Made by a program: the position numbers and the translations under genes. From the NCBI RefSeq assembly GCF_905120355.1, contig NZ_CAJHOB010000001.1, positions 1-64,000 of the forward strand: 64,000 nt of DNA. Direction: 5' to 3'. This DNA is from Azonexus hydrophilus. GTDB lineage: Bacteria; Pseudomonadota; Gammaproteobacteria; Burkholderiales; Rhodocyclaceae. Position 1 is the stretch's first letter. Each line of letters opens with the position of its first letter. The notes beneath the pieces are model-generated. The model worked only from the letters and a program-made list of their open reading frames with translations, searched no databases and had not been told where the DNA came from. Below are positions 1-9,359 of the stretch, piece after piece.

Positions 1-241
1 AACGGTTGTGCGACAAGCCTTTGGCGTTCGGCGCGGCAATGTTCACCACCGGCACGCCGTTACCCGCCGCACCCACCGTCGTCCCACCGCCCGCCACCAC
101 CACCTGACCCAGCGCCGGCAAGACCGGATTCAAAACCAAGGTGCAGATCAGCGTCCAGATCACACCACGGCCTGAACGGCTGCGCGGGGAAGGAATAAGG
201 TCAGGGGTGGAGAGAGAAGAGAGGGGGGCGGGTTTTCTCAT
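1..241 (-). CDS. Two-partner secretion exoprotein (TpsA, haemagglutinin-like), N-terminus only
   Basis: The reading frame opens with ATG at 241 and runs off the window edge, giving 80 codons. It begins with a long, basic, extended signal peptide (Lys/Arg/Pro/Ser rich, then a hydrophobic core near residues 28-44), followed by VVVAGGGTTVGAAGNGVPVVNIAAP. That Gly/Val-rich stretch leading to an Asn-Ile-Ala-x-Pro motif is the usual start of the TPS secretion domain of filamentous haemagglutinin-type adhesins. The gene lies 43 bases downstream of the tpsB transporter on the same strand, as in fhaBC or shlAB-like loci. Its substrate function (adhesin, haemolysin or contact-dependent toxin) cannot be told from this fragment. 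No strong Shine-Dalgarno sequence precedes the ATG. Confidence 0.8.
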   Translation of the reverse strand, partial: MRKPAPLSSLSTPDLIPSPRSRSGRGVIWTLICTLVLNPVLPALGQVVVAGGGTTVGAAGNGVPVVNIAAPNAKGLSHNR

Positions 242-284
242 GATGGCGAACCATTCGTTCAAAGAGGAAATGTTCAAAAAACGT

Positions 285-2030
285 TCACAGCAGGATTTCG
301 AGACGGAAATGCAGGGGGCGCTCGCGCTTGAGCAGCGCAGCGGGGCGCGACAGGGATTCGGCCCAGGTCAGGCTGAGGCGGGCCTTGCGCCCGCGGGTGC
401 TCAATTCGATGGCCCGCCCGCTGATGCGGCCGTGCTGTCCGGTGAATGCGTTGTGGCGGTCGCGCGAGATGACGCCCACGTCCCAGGCGAGCGCGAGGCC
501 GAATTCCCCCGCCAGTTCGGGCAGCCAGTCCGCCGCTGCCGCGCCGAGCGCGTGGGCGGGAATGGCCGAGCGCCAGCGCAACTGGTTGCGCAGATAGCCG
601 CCGCTGTCGCCGGACAACGAGCCTTCCTTGAAGCCGCGCACCGAGCCGAGGCCGCCGATGCTGACCCGGCGGGCGCTGTACAGCACGTCCTCGCTTTTCT
701 GGAAGTAGAGCATGCTGTCGAAGGAAAACGACTGCCCGGCCAGCGCGAAGGGTTGCAGGAAGCTGCCGGTCAGCGTGTATTTGTCGTACTGGGCGTGCGG
801 CGCGTCGCTGTCCGGATGGCGGTCGACGCGCCCGCCGAACAGATCGACGCCGCGCTGCCAGCCAAGATCGAGGTTGACGAAGGCGGAGCCGATACGCCGG
901 CCATGATTGAACGCCAGCGCCGCTTCGGACAGGCGCGGACTGCTGGATTCGAGCAGGCTGCCTTCGATGTAGTTGCGCGAGGCGACTTGGCCGAGCGCGA
1001 AATTCACCGCCGTCTTGCCCTGGGCGTCGCGGTGCAGCAGCCTTTCGGCGCGCAGTTCGTGGCTGCGACTGTTGCCCGAGGCGGCGAATTGCAGGCCGAA
1101 GAATTCATTGACCGTGCGATAGCGGCTCTGGCTGTAGCTGTAGGAAAACGTCCACCAGCCGAGCGGCAGACTGTAGGCCAGAAAGCCGTTGTCGGCGGCG
1201 CGTTCCTGCGTGCGCTGCGTGCTGCTGCCGCCGCGCACGATCAGGTGATCGGCCAACCCGAGCGGCGAATCGAGTTCAAGGCCGAGATTCCATTGCTGTT
1301 CCCCGGTGCTGCGCTGGCCGTCGTTGTGCCGGGTAAAGGAAACGCGCCAGGGTTTTGCCGGCTGATTGGCGATGACGGCACGGCTGCCGCCCGGCGCTTC
1401 GCCCGGCAGCAGTTCGACGGCGGCGCGGTTGGAGGGCAGGCGGTTCAGTTGATCGGTAAGCTGTTCGAGTTCGCGCAGGTTGAGGAATTCTCCCGTTTTA
1501 CCGGGGAAGGCCATGTTCAGTTCGCGCTCCGTCAGGCCGCTGTCCGGCTTGGCTTCGATGCCTTCGAGGCGCCCTTCGATGACGATGATTTCCAGCCGGC
1601 CACTGCCGAGATCCTGTTCCGGCAGATAGGCCCGCGAGGTGACGTAGCCGCGATCCAGATACCAGTCGGTGATGCGCTTCAACAGCGCGTTCAGGTCACC
1701 CGCCGCCAGACAGCGCCCGACGAACGGGGCCAGCAGTTCCTGCCGCTCCGCCTGATCGGGCAGGCTGGCTCCGGTGAGTTCGATGCGGCGAATCTCGAAA
1801 CAACGCTCCGGCGCAGGCGCAGGTTCCGCCGGTTGCGCGGCGGTTGCGGGCAGTTGGCGCAATTCCTCGATGCGTCGTTCCTGCTCCCGGAGCAATCTTT
1901 CCTGACGCTCCCGCTGCAAATCGAGATCGCCCGGCAGCACGGGTTGAGCAGACGCATATGACATAAAACAAGCCAAGATAGCGACGCAAACAGTGACAAA
2001 AATAAAATGCCGGCGATAGATGGGTGCCAT
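285..2030 (-). CDS. Two-partner secretion outer-membrane transporter (TpsB, ShlB/FhaC family)
   Basis: Outer-membrane beta-barrel that exports the TpsA protein encoded just downstream. I start it at the ATG at 2030 (581 aa) because MAPIYRRHFIFVTVCVAILA gives a proper signal peptide ending near ASAQ; the frame is open further upstream from a GTG at 2129. After the signal comes an Arg/Glu-rich helix (QRERQERLLREQERRIEEL), equivalent to the plug helix H1 of FhaC. A ShlB-type POTRA_2 domain follows (about residues 75-150, starting RCFEIRRIELTG), then a second POTRA, then the barrel. The hallmark loop motif GGLGSVRGF is present at about residue 460. The protein ends close to an aromatic-rich last strand (LHFRLEILL). 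Family is clear; the cargo is only partly visible. Confidence 0.92.
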   Translation of the reverse strand: MAPIYRRHFIFVTVCVAILACFMSYASAQPVLPGDLDLQRERQERLLREQERRIEELRQLPATAAQPAEPAPAPERCFEIRRIELTGASLPDQAERQELLAPFVGRCLAAGDLNALLKRITDWYLDRGYVTSRAYLPEQDLGSGRLEIIVIEGRLEGIEAKPDSGLTERELNMAFPGKTGEFLNLRELEQLTDQLNRLPSNRAAVELLPGEAPGGSRAVIANQPAKPWRVSFTRHNDGQRSTGEQQWNLGLELDSPLGLADHLIVRGGSSTQRTQERAADNGFLAYSLPLGWWTFSYSYSQSRYRTVNEFFGLQFAASGNSRSHELRAERLLHRDAQGKTAVNFALGQVASRNYIEGSLLESSSPRLSEAALAFNHGRRIGSAFVNLDLGWQRGVDLFGGRVDRHPDSDAPHAQYDKYTLTGSFLQPFALAGQSFSFDSMLYFQKSEDVLYSARRVSIGGLGSVRGFKEGSLSGDSGGYLRNQLRWRSAIPAHALGAAAADWLPELAGEFGLALAWDVGVISRDRHNAFTGQHGRISGRAIELSTRGRKARLSLTWAESLSRPAALLKRERPLHFRLEILL

Positions 2031-2377
2031 CTTTGCCGGGCAACAAGAATTTGAGGGATGCAGTTCAGACATGAGAAAGGCGTAGGGGCTGCGACATTTC
2101 AATCTACATTGCACGGCAAAATAGTCCACACAATAGAAAAGCCGACTTTATCTGAATAAAAAGATAGATAACATATCTATTGAACATGCAATATTATCTT
2201 TTTGTGTTTTACACAACAAACGAAGAACCCAAACTTTCAAAGAGAGTAGAGTTTTGTGTAAACGGATCTTTGGCAGGAAACTGCCGACTTGTCCGGAGTC
2301 AGGATGAGCAAGAAGAAACACGGCGTACGCCAAAACCTTGGCACCCAATTTCCACCCTCCGGGCGCAGCGCACGAAC
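2031..2377. other. AT-rich intergenic tract upstream of tpsB
   Basis: This stretch lies between the GNAT-Rnk gene and tpsB, both on the minus strand, and holds no credible gene. Its middle (about 2110-2280) is much richer in A and T than the rest of the window. It contains short inverted repeats: ATAGAT/ATCTAT (2164-2169 and 2175-2180, five-base centre) and TTGTGT/ACACAA (2202-2207 and 2211-2216). These are plausible promoter or operator elements for the tps locus, but I cannot place a convincing -35/-10 pair. No terminator hairpin with a T-run is evident after the GNAT gene. Confidence 0.5.
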
Positions 2378-3298
2378 CTACAGGTGGAAACAGCCTGCAG
2401 CTTCGGGCTGATACAGCACTTTCCTAATCCGGATATGGCGGGTCCGGTTCGTCATGCGCCAGTCAAAGGCATCACCTGCCTTGTAGCCCAGAATCGCGGT
2501 ACCGATGTCAGAGCAGACCGATAATTTCCCGGCGCTCTCATCCGCATCTTCCGGGTAGACCAGCGCCACTTCCACTTCCTCGTCGTCCAGTTGCAGCAAA
2601 GTCCGCGAATTCATCGTGATGACGTTCTGCTCCACGTGCCGCGCGTCGACGACGACGGCCCGCTCAATCTCGTGCTCAAGTTCAAAAACGGCCGAGGGAT
2701 GTTCGAATGCGAGCAGATTCGTGAGCCGTGCCTTGTCGAATTCGGTGATGTGGATATCGGCGGTGTGCTCCGCGGCGCCTTCGCGCAAGAGCCGGAGATA
2801 ACGCCTGGAACTCATGGCGAATGACTTCAAGACAGGGGTCTGACTTTCCAGCTGAAAACCACAGCGCTCGAAAGCCTTCAGCGAGCGAGTGTTTTCGATG
2901 TGCACCTTGGCGATGAGCTTGTCGGCCCGCATTTCGAAAAATGCGAGCTTCATCCCTTCGCGGATGGCACTCGCACCGAGCTTGCGTCCCCAGTTGTCGC
3001 GGTTGCCGATAACCAGGACCATTTCGCAGTCCGACCCGGTTTTGACCAGACGCACAAAGCCCACGGGCACATCATGCCGATCGTAGGCCGTGAAGAACCG
3101 ACCGCCTTGATTGAACAGATGCGTCAGAACAGGTAACTGAACACGTCCGATAACCTCTTCGATGAAGCGGGAGACATGGCGGGAATCGCTCAGGTAGCGG
3201 GTGACGCACTCGTCTTCCAGCCAGTCCATGAGTATGAGCGCGTCAGCCCGAGTGATCTCGGGACACAGAGAAATGAAAGGTCTCATCATCTTCACCAC
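2378..3298 (-). CDS. GNAT acetyltransferase fused to an Rnk/GreA-C-like domain
   Basis: Two-domain cytoplasmic protein of 306 aa. Residues about 5-165 form a GNAT N-acetyltransferase: a beta-strand VPVGFVRLVKTGSDCEMVLVIG, the acetyl-CoA loop region RDNWGRKLGASAIREGM (RxxGxG/A-like), and the C-terminal signature ENTRSLKAFERCGF. Residues about 178-300 match the regulator of nucleoside diphosphate kinase family (Rnk, GreA/GreB C-terminal fold): ITEFDKARLTNLL, then VEQNVITMNSRTLLQLDDEE, VALVYPEDAD and SVCSDIGTAILGYKAGD. The acetyl acceptor is unknown. Rnk-type domains bind RNA polymerase near the secondary channel, so the fusion may tie acetylation to transcription, but that is inference. The listed start is a GTG; ATG codons at 3289 and 3286 are equally possible. 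It is divergent from the gdx gene. Confidence 0.85.
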   Translation of the reverse strand: MVKMMRPFISLCPEITRADALILMDWLEDECVTRYLSDSRHVSRFIEEVIGRVQLPVLTHLFNQGGRFFTAYDRHDVPVGFVRLVKTGSDCEMVLVIGNRDNWGRKLGASAIREGMKLAFFEMRADKLIAKVHIENTRSLKAFERCGFQLESQTPVLKSFAMSSRRYLRLLREGAAEHTADIHITEFDKARLTNLLAFEHPSAVFELEHEIERAVVVDARHVEQNVITMNSRTLLQLDDEEVEVALVYPEDADESAGKLSVCSDIGTAILGYKAGDAFDWRMTNRTRHIRIRKVLYQPEAAGCFHL

Positions 3299-3449
3299 GT
3301 TGGCAGCAAGAATGAAAGCCTTTCATGGGCCCAGCCATGACGGTTCTTTCGAAAGGGTGCCTATTCTATGGCGGCACGGGCCCAAAGTCGAGGCGGCCGG
3401 GATACGCGCCGAGAGTGTGCAAGCGCTTGGTACGGTATCATCCAGCCAA

Positions 3450-3499
3450 GAGGACGACCTCGGCCTGCGGGCAATGTGAACACGTCCGGGACGGCCCGG
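3450..3499 (+). promoter_or_regulatory. Guanidine-II (mini-ykkC) riboswitch
   Basis: Two small hairpins with ACGR tetraloops, the defining feature of this class. P1 is GAGG-ACGA-CCTC (3450-3461). P2 is CCGGG-ACGG-CCCGG (3486-3499). The linker is 24 bases. P2 ends 11 bases before the Shine-Dalgarno AGGAGGG (3511-3517) of a gdx/sugE guanidinium exporter, the typical target of this riboswitch. Guanidine is known to dock the two ACGR loops together and expose the ribosome site, turning the exporter on. Both the structure and the downstream gene support the call. Confidence 0.93.
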
Positions 3500-3519
3500 C
3501 TCTTTCCTGAAGGAGGGCC
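3493..3519 (+). promoter_or_regulatory. Alternative hairpin that would hide the gdx ribosome binding site
   Basis: GGCC at 3493-3496, part of the P2 loop and 3' arm, can pair with GGCC at 3516-3519. CTCTT at 3500-3504 can pair with AGGAG at 3511-3515, with one G-U pair. Together they make a hairpin that buries the Shine-Dalgarno and cannot coexist with P2. This fits the known translation-control mechanism of guanidine-II riboswitches, but the pairing here was found by eye and not energy-tested. Confidence 0.5.
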
Positions 3520-3521
3520 AT

Positions 3522-3836
3522 ATGGCCTGGATTCTGTTGATTTTCGCTGGACTGCTCGAAGTGGTCTGGGCTTACACGATGAAGCTCTCGGACGGCTTCA
3601 CTCGGATGGGATACGCATCCATCACCATTGCCGCAATGATCGCCAGTTTCTGGCTGCTGTCGATGGCGATGAAATCCCTGCCGCTGGGAACCGCCTACAC
3701 GATCTGGACGGGTATCGGTGCCGTCGGCGCTTTTGTCGTCGGCATCTGCGTACTGGGTGAAGCCGTCAGCCCGCTACGGATCTTTGCCGCCGTTCTCATC
3801 GTGAGCGGCCTGCTGCTGATGAAAATAGCCTCCTGA
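3522..3836 (+). CDS. gdx: Guanidinium exporter (Gdx/SugE, small multidrug resistance family)
   Basis: A 104-aa inner-membrane protein with four hydrophobic helices, the standard SMR size, working as an antiparallel dimer that swaps guanidinium for protons. The essential Glu13 (GLLEVVW) is present. The residues known to mark the Gdx subtype rather than broad drug exporters are also present: Ser42, Tyr59 and Trp62 (GTAYTIWTGIGAVGA). The sequence follows E. coli SugE closely in every helix. It has a strong Shine-Dalgarno (AGGAGGG, 3511-3517) four bases before the ATG, under a guanidine-II riboswitch. Substrate assignment therefore rests on both protein and RNA evidence. Confidence 0.95.
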   Translation: MAWILLIFAGLLEVVWAYTMKLSDGFTRMGYASITIAAMIASFWLLSMAMKSLPLGTAYTIWTGIGAVGAFVVGICVLGEAVSPLRIFAAVLIVSGLLLMKIAS

Positions 3837-3857
3837 GGCTATCAGCCGCACTCTGCG

Positions 3858-4574
3858 CTAGGGCCACAGCCCCAGTTCGGCCATCTGGCGGCTGGCGGCT
3901 GGCGCCCAGCCTCGGTTGGCCAGCGGGCTGGCCGGGCTGGGATGCAGGATGCGGCCAAAATTCAGAGGGCGTCCAGCCAGGGCTTCGCGCGCCCGCTGCT
4001 CGGCCCAGACGCCGACGCCAATCACCCATTCGGGCTGCAGGGCGTCGACCAGGGCACGCAAATGCTCATCGCAGGCTGCCTGCAAGGGAGTGCGCTCAGC
4101 AGCCGGCAGCTTGTCCGGCGTCAGGTTGCGGCTCTGGTCGAAAAACACCAACGGACAGTAATTGGCCACGAAGTGGTCGGCAAAGAATTTCTGCGGCGTG
4201 CCAAAACGCTCCGCAAACAATCCCCACAGGCGCTTGCCGCTGGCCTCGGAGCGGCGGCAGGAAAAACCTTCCACCGGCCGTTTCGGATTGCTCTGCACTG
4301 GCTGGCCGATGCTTCCGTGCAGATCAAGCCAGTCGCACACCGCAGCAATTTCGCCAAACGGCACCCCCGTCTGGGCCATGCCAAATGGCCCGGGATTCAT
4401 GCCCAGGAACACGATGCGCTTGCGTCCCTGTCCATAGCGCTCGAGATAGGCGCGATGCACCGCCCAGGCGTAGGTCAACGGGTTATAGACGTGGCTGACC
4501 GGCGCCGCAAAATGCAAGGTTTCAACCGTGTCGGACAGCGCCAAAGCTGCCTTGACGAGTGCGTCAGCCGCCAT
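3858..4574 (-). CDS. SMUG1-type uracil-DNA glycosylase
   Basis: Family 3 (SMUG1-like) uracil-DNA glycosylase of 238 aa, which removes uracil and oxidised pyrimidines from DNA to start base excision repair. Motif 1 is GMNPGPFGMAQTGVPFG, with the catalytic Asn of the SMUG1 GMNPGP(F/W)GM signature. Motif 2 is HPSPASP, with the essential His that starts the DNA-intercalating loop. I start at the ATG at 4574, which overlaps the stop of the upstream YecA-like gene by one base (TGATG), so the two are probably translationally coupled. The open frame extends ten codons upstream but without family support. Confidence 0.9.
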   Translation of the reverse strand: MAADALVKAALALSDTVETLHFAAPVSHVYNPLTYAWAVHRAYLERYGQGRKRIVFLGMNPGPFGMAQTGVPFGEIAAVCDWLDLHGSIGQPVQSNPKRPVEGFSCRRSEASGKRLWGLFAERFGTPQKFFADHFVANYCPLVFFDQSRNLTPDKLPAAERTPLQAACDEHLRALVDALQPEWVIGVGVWAEQRAREALAGRPLNFGRILHPSPASPLANRGWAPAASRQMAELGLWP

Positions 4575-5317
4575 CAGTTGAGTTTTTCCGGGCTGCCGCA
4601 GCACTGCTTGAATTTTTTACCGCTGCCACAGGGGCAGAGGTCGTTGCGCCCCACCTTGGGTTCGCTACGCCGTTCGGTTACCGGAGTACGCATGGCACGC
4701 CAGAAATTGTAGATATCCTGAATGATGAAAGGCAGATTCATTTGCCGGTCCGCCAGAATGCGCGCCTCTTCCGCCGGGCTCATCCAGCTTTCCTCCAGGC
4801 GCTCGGCCTCGGACTTGAGCAAGCCGGTCAGGAGGTAGAACGGCTCCATCAATTCGATCAGCCGCTCCTCGTGCTGGCCTGCAGCTTCTGCCCAGGGCAT
4901 CGCACTCATTTCAGTACCGTACAGATACGCCTCGCACCACATCTTGTAGTCAAAAGACGGGGTTTCTTCCTCCGGCGCCACGCCTGCCGCGTCATCCGCG
5001 GCTGCTTCGTCCAGGTCTTCTTCCGGATAAAGGTACAGGGGGAAATTCTCGCCTGCCGCCAGGGCGGCTGCGTGCTGATTGTAAAAACGGATCAGCAGAT
5101 CGATCAATTCGCGCAGATCCTCGGCATCGAGATGGCTTTCCATCGCCGGCCCGAGCACCTCCGGCAACCACTGCGCAGGCTGAATCGGCTCCGGCCCGCT
5201 GAGCATGGCGCAGAAAAACCCCTGAATTTCGTCCAGCAGCATGGCTTCGCCACCGAGAAACTCGCTGTCCAGGAGCGCCTCCAGGCGGTCAAGTTCGTTT
5301 TCGCTCAATGCGGTCAT
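4574..5317 (-). CDS. YecA/YgfB (UPF0149) family protein with C-terminal SEC-C zinc motif
   Basis: A 247-aa protein starting at the ATG at 5317, which has AAAGGAAA six bases upstream; the frame also reads from a TTG at 5335. Residues about 1-200 are helical and acidic, matching the UPF0149 (YgfB/YecA) fold: [24 protein letters not shown] and [12 protein letters not shown]. The end (about 225-245) is a SEC-C zinc-binding motif with the pattern [14 protein letters not shown], the element SecA uses to contact ribosomes. YecA-type proteins interact with ribosomes and some help SecA; the exact role here is unknown. A low-complexity Glu/Asp/Ala stretch lies near residues 105-125. It leads a two-gene unit with the SMUG1-like gene. 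Confidence 0.88.
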   Translation of the reverse strand: MTALSENELDRLEALLDSEFLGGEAMLLDEIQGFFCAMLSGPEPIQPAQWLPEVLGPAMESHLDAEDLRELIDLLIRFYNQHAAALAAGENFPLYLYPEEDLDEAAADDAAGVAPEEETPSFDYKMWCEAYLYGTEMSAMPWAEAAGQHEERLIELMEPFYLLTGLLKSEAERLEESWMSPAEEARILADRQMNLPFIIQDIYNFWRAMRTPVTERRSEPKVGRNDLCPCGSGKKFKQCCGSPEKLN

Positions 5318-5357
5318 GGTGTTTCCTTTACTCAATGGTCAGGCTGTGATCAGCCAT

Positions 5358-8300
5358 TCAGCCCACCCAACGACGGGCGTTGCGGAACATGCGCATCCAC
5401 GGGCTATCTTCACCCCAACCCGACGGATGCCAGGACATCTGGACGCTGCGGAACACCCGTTCCGGATGCGGCATCATCGCGGTAAAGCGGCCATCAGCAG
5501 TGGTCACTGCCGTCAGGCCGGCGGGAGAGCCATTGGGGTTGTACGGATAGACTTCAGTCGCCTGGCCGTGGTTATCGACGAAACGGGCGGCAGCCAGACA
5601 CGCGGCTTGATCGGCAGGCGAATCGAAAACCGCCCGACCTTCACCGTGCGAAACCACGATGGGGATCTGCGAGCCTTCCATGCCGGCGAAGAAAATCGAC
5701 GGCGAATCCAGCAACTCGACAGCGACAAAGCGTGCCTCGAACTGCTCGACCTGATTACGGCGGAAGGCCGGCCAGTGTTCGGCACCGGGAATCAGCGATT
5801 TCAGCGCGCTCAACATCTGGCAACCGTTGCAAACACCGAGCGCAAAGGTATCCGGGCGCCGGAAGAAGGCTGCGAATTCCTCCCGGCAGGCGGCATTCAT
5901 CAGAATGGTCTTGGCCCAGCCCTGCCCCGCGCCCAGCACATCGCCGTAAGAGAAGCCACCACAGGCAGCGAATCCCTTGAAATCAGCGAGACTGACGCGC
6001 CCGGCGAGAATGTCGCTCATCGTCACGTCGACCGCCTGGAAGCCGGCACGATCGAAAGCCGCCGCCATTTCGTAATGACTGTTGACGCCCTGCTCGCGCA
6101 GGATGGCCACCTTGGGCCGGCCGCTGATGGCCTGGTAAACCTGGGTGAAATCGTCCTGCGGATCAAATGTCAGCTTGGGCGACAGACCAGGATCGCTGGT
6201 ATCGAGGATGCGGTCGAATTCCTGCTGCGCGCAGTCGGGGTTGTCGCGCATCGCCTGCATGCGGAAGCTGGTTTCCGACCAGGCACGCTGCAGGTCGACG
6301 CGCTTCTCGCGCAGCACGCGCTTGGCATTGCGGGTGACGCGGATTTCGTCCCACTCGTTCAGGTGGCCGACAAAGTGGTAAGGCACGCCACAGGCGCGCA
6401 GGATCGGCGTGACCTTCTCGCGGTCGGCGCGGCGAATCTGGATCAGCGCACCGAGTTCCTCGTTGAACAGGGCACGGACGATATTCTCGAAATCGCGGCC
6501 GGCCATCAGGTCCGGGCGCTTCTCGGCACCATCAACGTCGAGCGCGGCAGCGTCGAAACAGACGCCGTCGAGGTCGAGCGAGACGCCACAACGGCTGGCG
6601 AAGGCCATTTCGCAGGCGGCGACGAACAGACCACCGTCGGAACGATCGTGGTAAGCGAGCAGCAGGCCGTCGCGGTTGAGTTTCTGCACCGCGTCGAACA
6701 GGCCCTTGAGCTTGGCCGGCTCATCGACGTCCGGCGCATCGTCGCCGGTGGCGTTGTAGACCTGCGCCAGGCAGGAGCCGCCGAGGCGGTTCTGGCCGAG
6801 ATCGAGCAGCAGCAGTTCGCTCTCTCCACCCTCACCCTGGTCGGTGGCGAGCAGCGGGGTTTTCGTCTTGCGCACGTCGTCGACCGCAGCAAACGCGGTG
6901 ACGATCAGCGACAACGGCGACACCACCTGCTTCTTCTCGCCGCCCTCTTCCCAGGCGGTGCGCATCGACAGCGAATCCTTGCCAACTGGAATTGACACGC
7001 CGATCTGCTTGCACAATTCCGAAACACCTTCGACCGTCGCATACAGGCGGGCGTCCTCGCCCGGCACGCCGCACGGTGCCATCCAGTTGGCCGAGAGCTT
7101 GACCTTGTCCAGGCTGCCAACATCGGCGGCGGCCAGGTTGGTCAGCGCCTCGCCGATGGCCATGCGGCCGGAAGCCGGCGCATCGAGCACGGCCAGCGGC
7201 GTGCGCTCGCCCATGGCGAAGGCTTCGCCGAGATAACCTTGATAACCCATCGTAGTCACGGCGACGTCGGCCACCGGCACCTGCCACGGGCCGACCATCT
7301 GGTCGCGCGCGGTCATGCCACCGACCGAGCGGTCACCGATGGAGATCAGGAAGGTCTTGTCGGCGATGGTCGGCAGACGCATCAGGCGGTAAGCGGCGTC
7401 CTTGAGTTCGATGGAAACCGCGTCGAAGGGCACGAAGGTCGACGGCTGCGACGTGACATCGCGCGTCATGCGCGGCGGCTTGCCGAGCAGCGCTTCCATT
7501 TCCATGTCGACCGGATTGACGCCGAAATGCGCGTCGGTGACGGTCAAGTGGCCGTCGCCGGTGGCTTCGCCGACGACAGCGAACGGGCAGCGCTCGCGTT
7601 CGCACATCGCCTGGAATTCGCCGATGCGGTTCGGCGGGATGGCCAGCACGTAGCGTTCCTGCGATTCGTTGGACCAGATTTCGGCCGGCGACATGCCCGG
7701 CTCCAGGGTCGGCACCTTGCGCAGATCGAACTTGGCGCCGACGCCGCCCGAATGGGCAAGTTCCGGCAAGGCGTTGGAAACGCCGCCGGCACCGACGTCA
7801 TGCACGGAGAGAATCGGATTGTCCTTGCCCATCTGCCAGCAACGGTCGATGACTTCCTGGGCGCGCCGCTGGATTTCCGGGTTGCCGCGCTGCACAGAGG
7901 CGAAGTCGAGGTCTTCGGCATTGACGCCGGCGGTCATCGACGAAGCAGCACCGCCGCCCAGACCGATCAGCATGCCGGGACCACCCAGTTGCACGAACAG
8001 CGTGCCGACCGGGAAGGTTTCTTCCTTGAACGACTGCTCGGCCTGGATGGAACCAAGGCCGCCGGCGATCATGATCGGCTTGTGGTAGCCGCGCACGAAT
8101 TTTTCGCCATTGACGGGCACGTCCTGCTCGTAGGTGCGGAAGTAGCCGGTCAGGTTCGGGCGGCCGAATTCGTTGTTAAAGGCGGCAGCACCGATCGGGC
8201 CTTCGAGCATGATGTCGAGGGCGGAAGCGATGCGCGAGGGTTTGCCGTAGGCGCGCTGCTGCTCGGTTTCCCAAGGCTGAATGGCATCCGGCAGGTTCAG

Positions 8301-9323
8301 GTTGGACACAGTGAAGCCGCACAGGCCGGCCTTCGGCTTCGAGCCCTTGCCAGTGGCGCCTTCGTCGCGGATTTCGCCACCGGAGCCGGTCGAGGCGCCG
8401 GGGAACGGCGAAATCGCGGTCGGGTGGTTGTGCGTCTCGACCTTGGTCAGGATGTGGGTCAGCTCTTCCTTGTACGAATAGCCGCGGTCGGCATCCGGGT
8501 AGAAACGCGGAATGGTCGCGCCCTCGATGATCGAGGCATTGTCGGCGTAGGCCATCACCGTACCCTGCGGGTTGGCGGCGTGGGTTTCGCGGATCATGCC
8601 GAACAGCGTCTTGTCCTTCTTCTCGCCGTCGATCACCCAGGAGGCGTTGAAGATCTTGTGGCGGCAGTGCTCGGAGTTGGCCTGAGCGAACATCATCAGT
8701 TCAACGTCGGTCGGGTTGCGGCCAGCCTGGGTGAAGATGTCGAGCAGGTAATCGACTTCGTCGTCGGACAGCGCCAGGCCGAGCGTGGCGTTGGCGTCGA
8801 CCAGCGCGGTTTTGCCGCCCTGGAGCACATCGACTGTCGCCAGCGGCTTGGGCGAGAAATGCCGGAACAACTCCCCGGCCTGCGAAAAATCATTCAGCAC
8901 TGACTCGGTCATGCGGTCATGCAGCAACGCTGCCACCTGCTGCCGCTCTGCCTCGGTCAGGGTTTTGCCTGCCGGCAATTCAAGACGGAAGGCAATCACC
9001 CGCTCAATGCGCTCGATTGCGTCGGCCAGTCCGCAGTTGTGGGCAATATCGGTGGCCTTGGAAGACCAGGGGGAGATGGTGCCGATGCGCGGCGTCACCA
9101 GAAACAATTCGCCCGTCGCTACCGCCGCCGACTCCTCTTCCAGCAAAGCCGCCAGTTGCGCACGCTCGGCATCGCTCAAGGCCCGTTTAACTTCCACCAC
9201 ATGCCAGTAATCCGCCCGCAAGGCCACCATTTTCGGCAGCACCACCTGCAGGCGATCAACGAGACGTTGCAATCGAAACGCGGAAAAGGCAGCAGCGCCC
9301 TGCAAGCAAAGGATATCGGCCAT
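5358..9323 (-). CDS. purL: Phosphoribosylformylglycinamidine synthase (large single-chain PurL)
   Basis: Fourth step of de novo purine synthesis: FGAR + glutamine + ATP gives FGAM. At 1321 aa this is the large proteobacterial form (E. coli has 1295). In order: an N-terminal PurS-like domain (about 1-150), a linker, two AIRS-type ATP-binding halves ([27 protein letters not shown] near residue 300 and [12 protein letters not shown] near 775), and a C-terminal glutamine amidotransferase from about 1060 with [12 protein letters not shown], the nucleophile in [10 protein letters not shown] and the His-Glu pair in MPHPERVF. It is monocistronic, divergent from siaA, with a TATAAT upstream. Confidence 0.98.
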   Translation of the reverse strand: MADILCLQGAAAFSAFRLQRLVDRLQVVLPKMVALRADYWHVVEVKRALSDAERAQLAALLEEESAAVATGELFLVTPRIGTISPWSSKATDIAHNCGLADAIERIERVIAFRLELPAGKTLTEAERQQVAALLHDRMTESVLNDFSQAGELFRHFSPKPLATVDVLQGGKTALVDANATLGLALSDDEVDYLLDIFTQAGRNPTDVELMMFAQANSEHCRHKIFNASWVIDGEKKDKTLFGMIRETHAANPQGTVMAYADNASIIEGATIPRFYPDADRGYSYKEELTHILTKVETHNHPTAISPFPGASTGSGGEIRDEGATGKGSKPKAGLCGFTVSNLNLPDAIQPWETEQQRAYGKPSRIASALDIMLEGPIGAAAFNNEFGRPNLTGYFRTYEQDVPVNGEKFVRGYHKPIMIAGGLGSIQAEQSFKEETFPVGTLFVQLGGPGMLIGLGGGAASSMTAGVNAEDLDFASVQRGNPEIQRRAQEVIDRCWQMGKDNPILSVHDVGAGGVSNALPELAHSGGVGAKFDLRKVPTLEPGMSPAEIWSNESQERYVLAIPPNRIGEFQAMCERERCPFAVVGEATGDGHLTVTDAHFGVNPVDMEMEALLGKPPRMTRDVTSQPSTFVPFDAVSIELKDAAYRLMRLPTIADKTFLISIGDRSVGGMTARDQMVGPWQVPVADVAVTTMGYQGYLGEAFAMGERTPLAVLDAPASGRMAIGEALTNLAAADVGSLDKVKLSANWMAPCGVPGEDARLYATVEGVSELCKQIGVSIPVGKDSLSMRTAWEEGGEKKQVVSPLSLIVTAFAAVDDVRKTKTPLLATDQGEGGESELLLLDLGQNRLGGSCLAQVYNATGDDAPDVDEPAKLKGLFDAVQKLNRDGLLLAYHDRSDGGLFVAACEMAFASRCGVSLDLDGVCFDAAALDVDGAEKRPDLMAGRDFENIVRALFNEELGALIQIRRADREKVTPILRACGVPYHFVGHLNEWDEIRVTRNAKRVLREKRVDLQRAWSETSFRMQAMRDNPDCAQQEFDRILDTSDPGLSPKLTFDPQDDFTQVYQAISGRPKVAILREQGVNSHYEMAAAFDRAGFQAVDVTMSDILAGRVSLADFKGFAACGGFSYGDVLGAGQGWAKTILMNAACREEFAAFFRRPDTFALGVCNGCQMLSALKSLIPGAEHWPAFRRNQVEQFEARFVAVELLDSPSIFFAGMEGSQIPIVVSHGEGRAVFDSPADQAACLAAARFVDNHGQATEVYPYNPNGSPAGLTAVTTADGRFTAMMPHPERVFRSVQMSWHPSGWGEDSPWMRMFRNARRWVG

Positions 9324-9353
9324 GGGAATTCAAGGTTGTGCGGAAAGGTGCGA

Positions 9354-9359
9354 ATTATA
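9354..9359 (-). promoter_or_regulatory. Probable -10 element of the purL promoter
   Basis: A perfect TATAAT on the minus strand sits 31 bases upstream of the purL ATG. No good TTGACA-like -35 lies at 16-18 bases; TTTGGA at 21 bases is the nearest. No PurR-type operator was recognised. Confidence 0.45.

Noticed and set aside
141-1961. Long plus-strand open frame (606 aa) opposite tpsB
   Set aside because: Ala/Arg/Gln-rich antisense shadow of tpsB with no motif or signal; tpsB has clear POTRA and barrel features.
5241-8903. Two long plus-strand frames opposite purL (584 and 554 aa)
   Set aside because: Antisense shadows of purL in GC-rich DNA; low-complexity composition and no domains.
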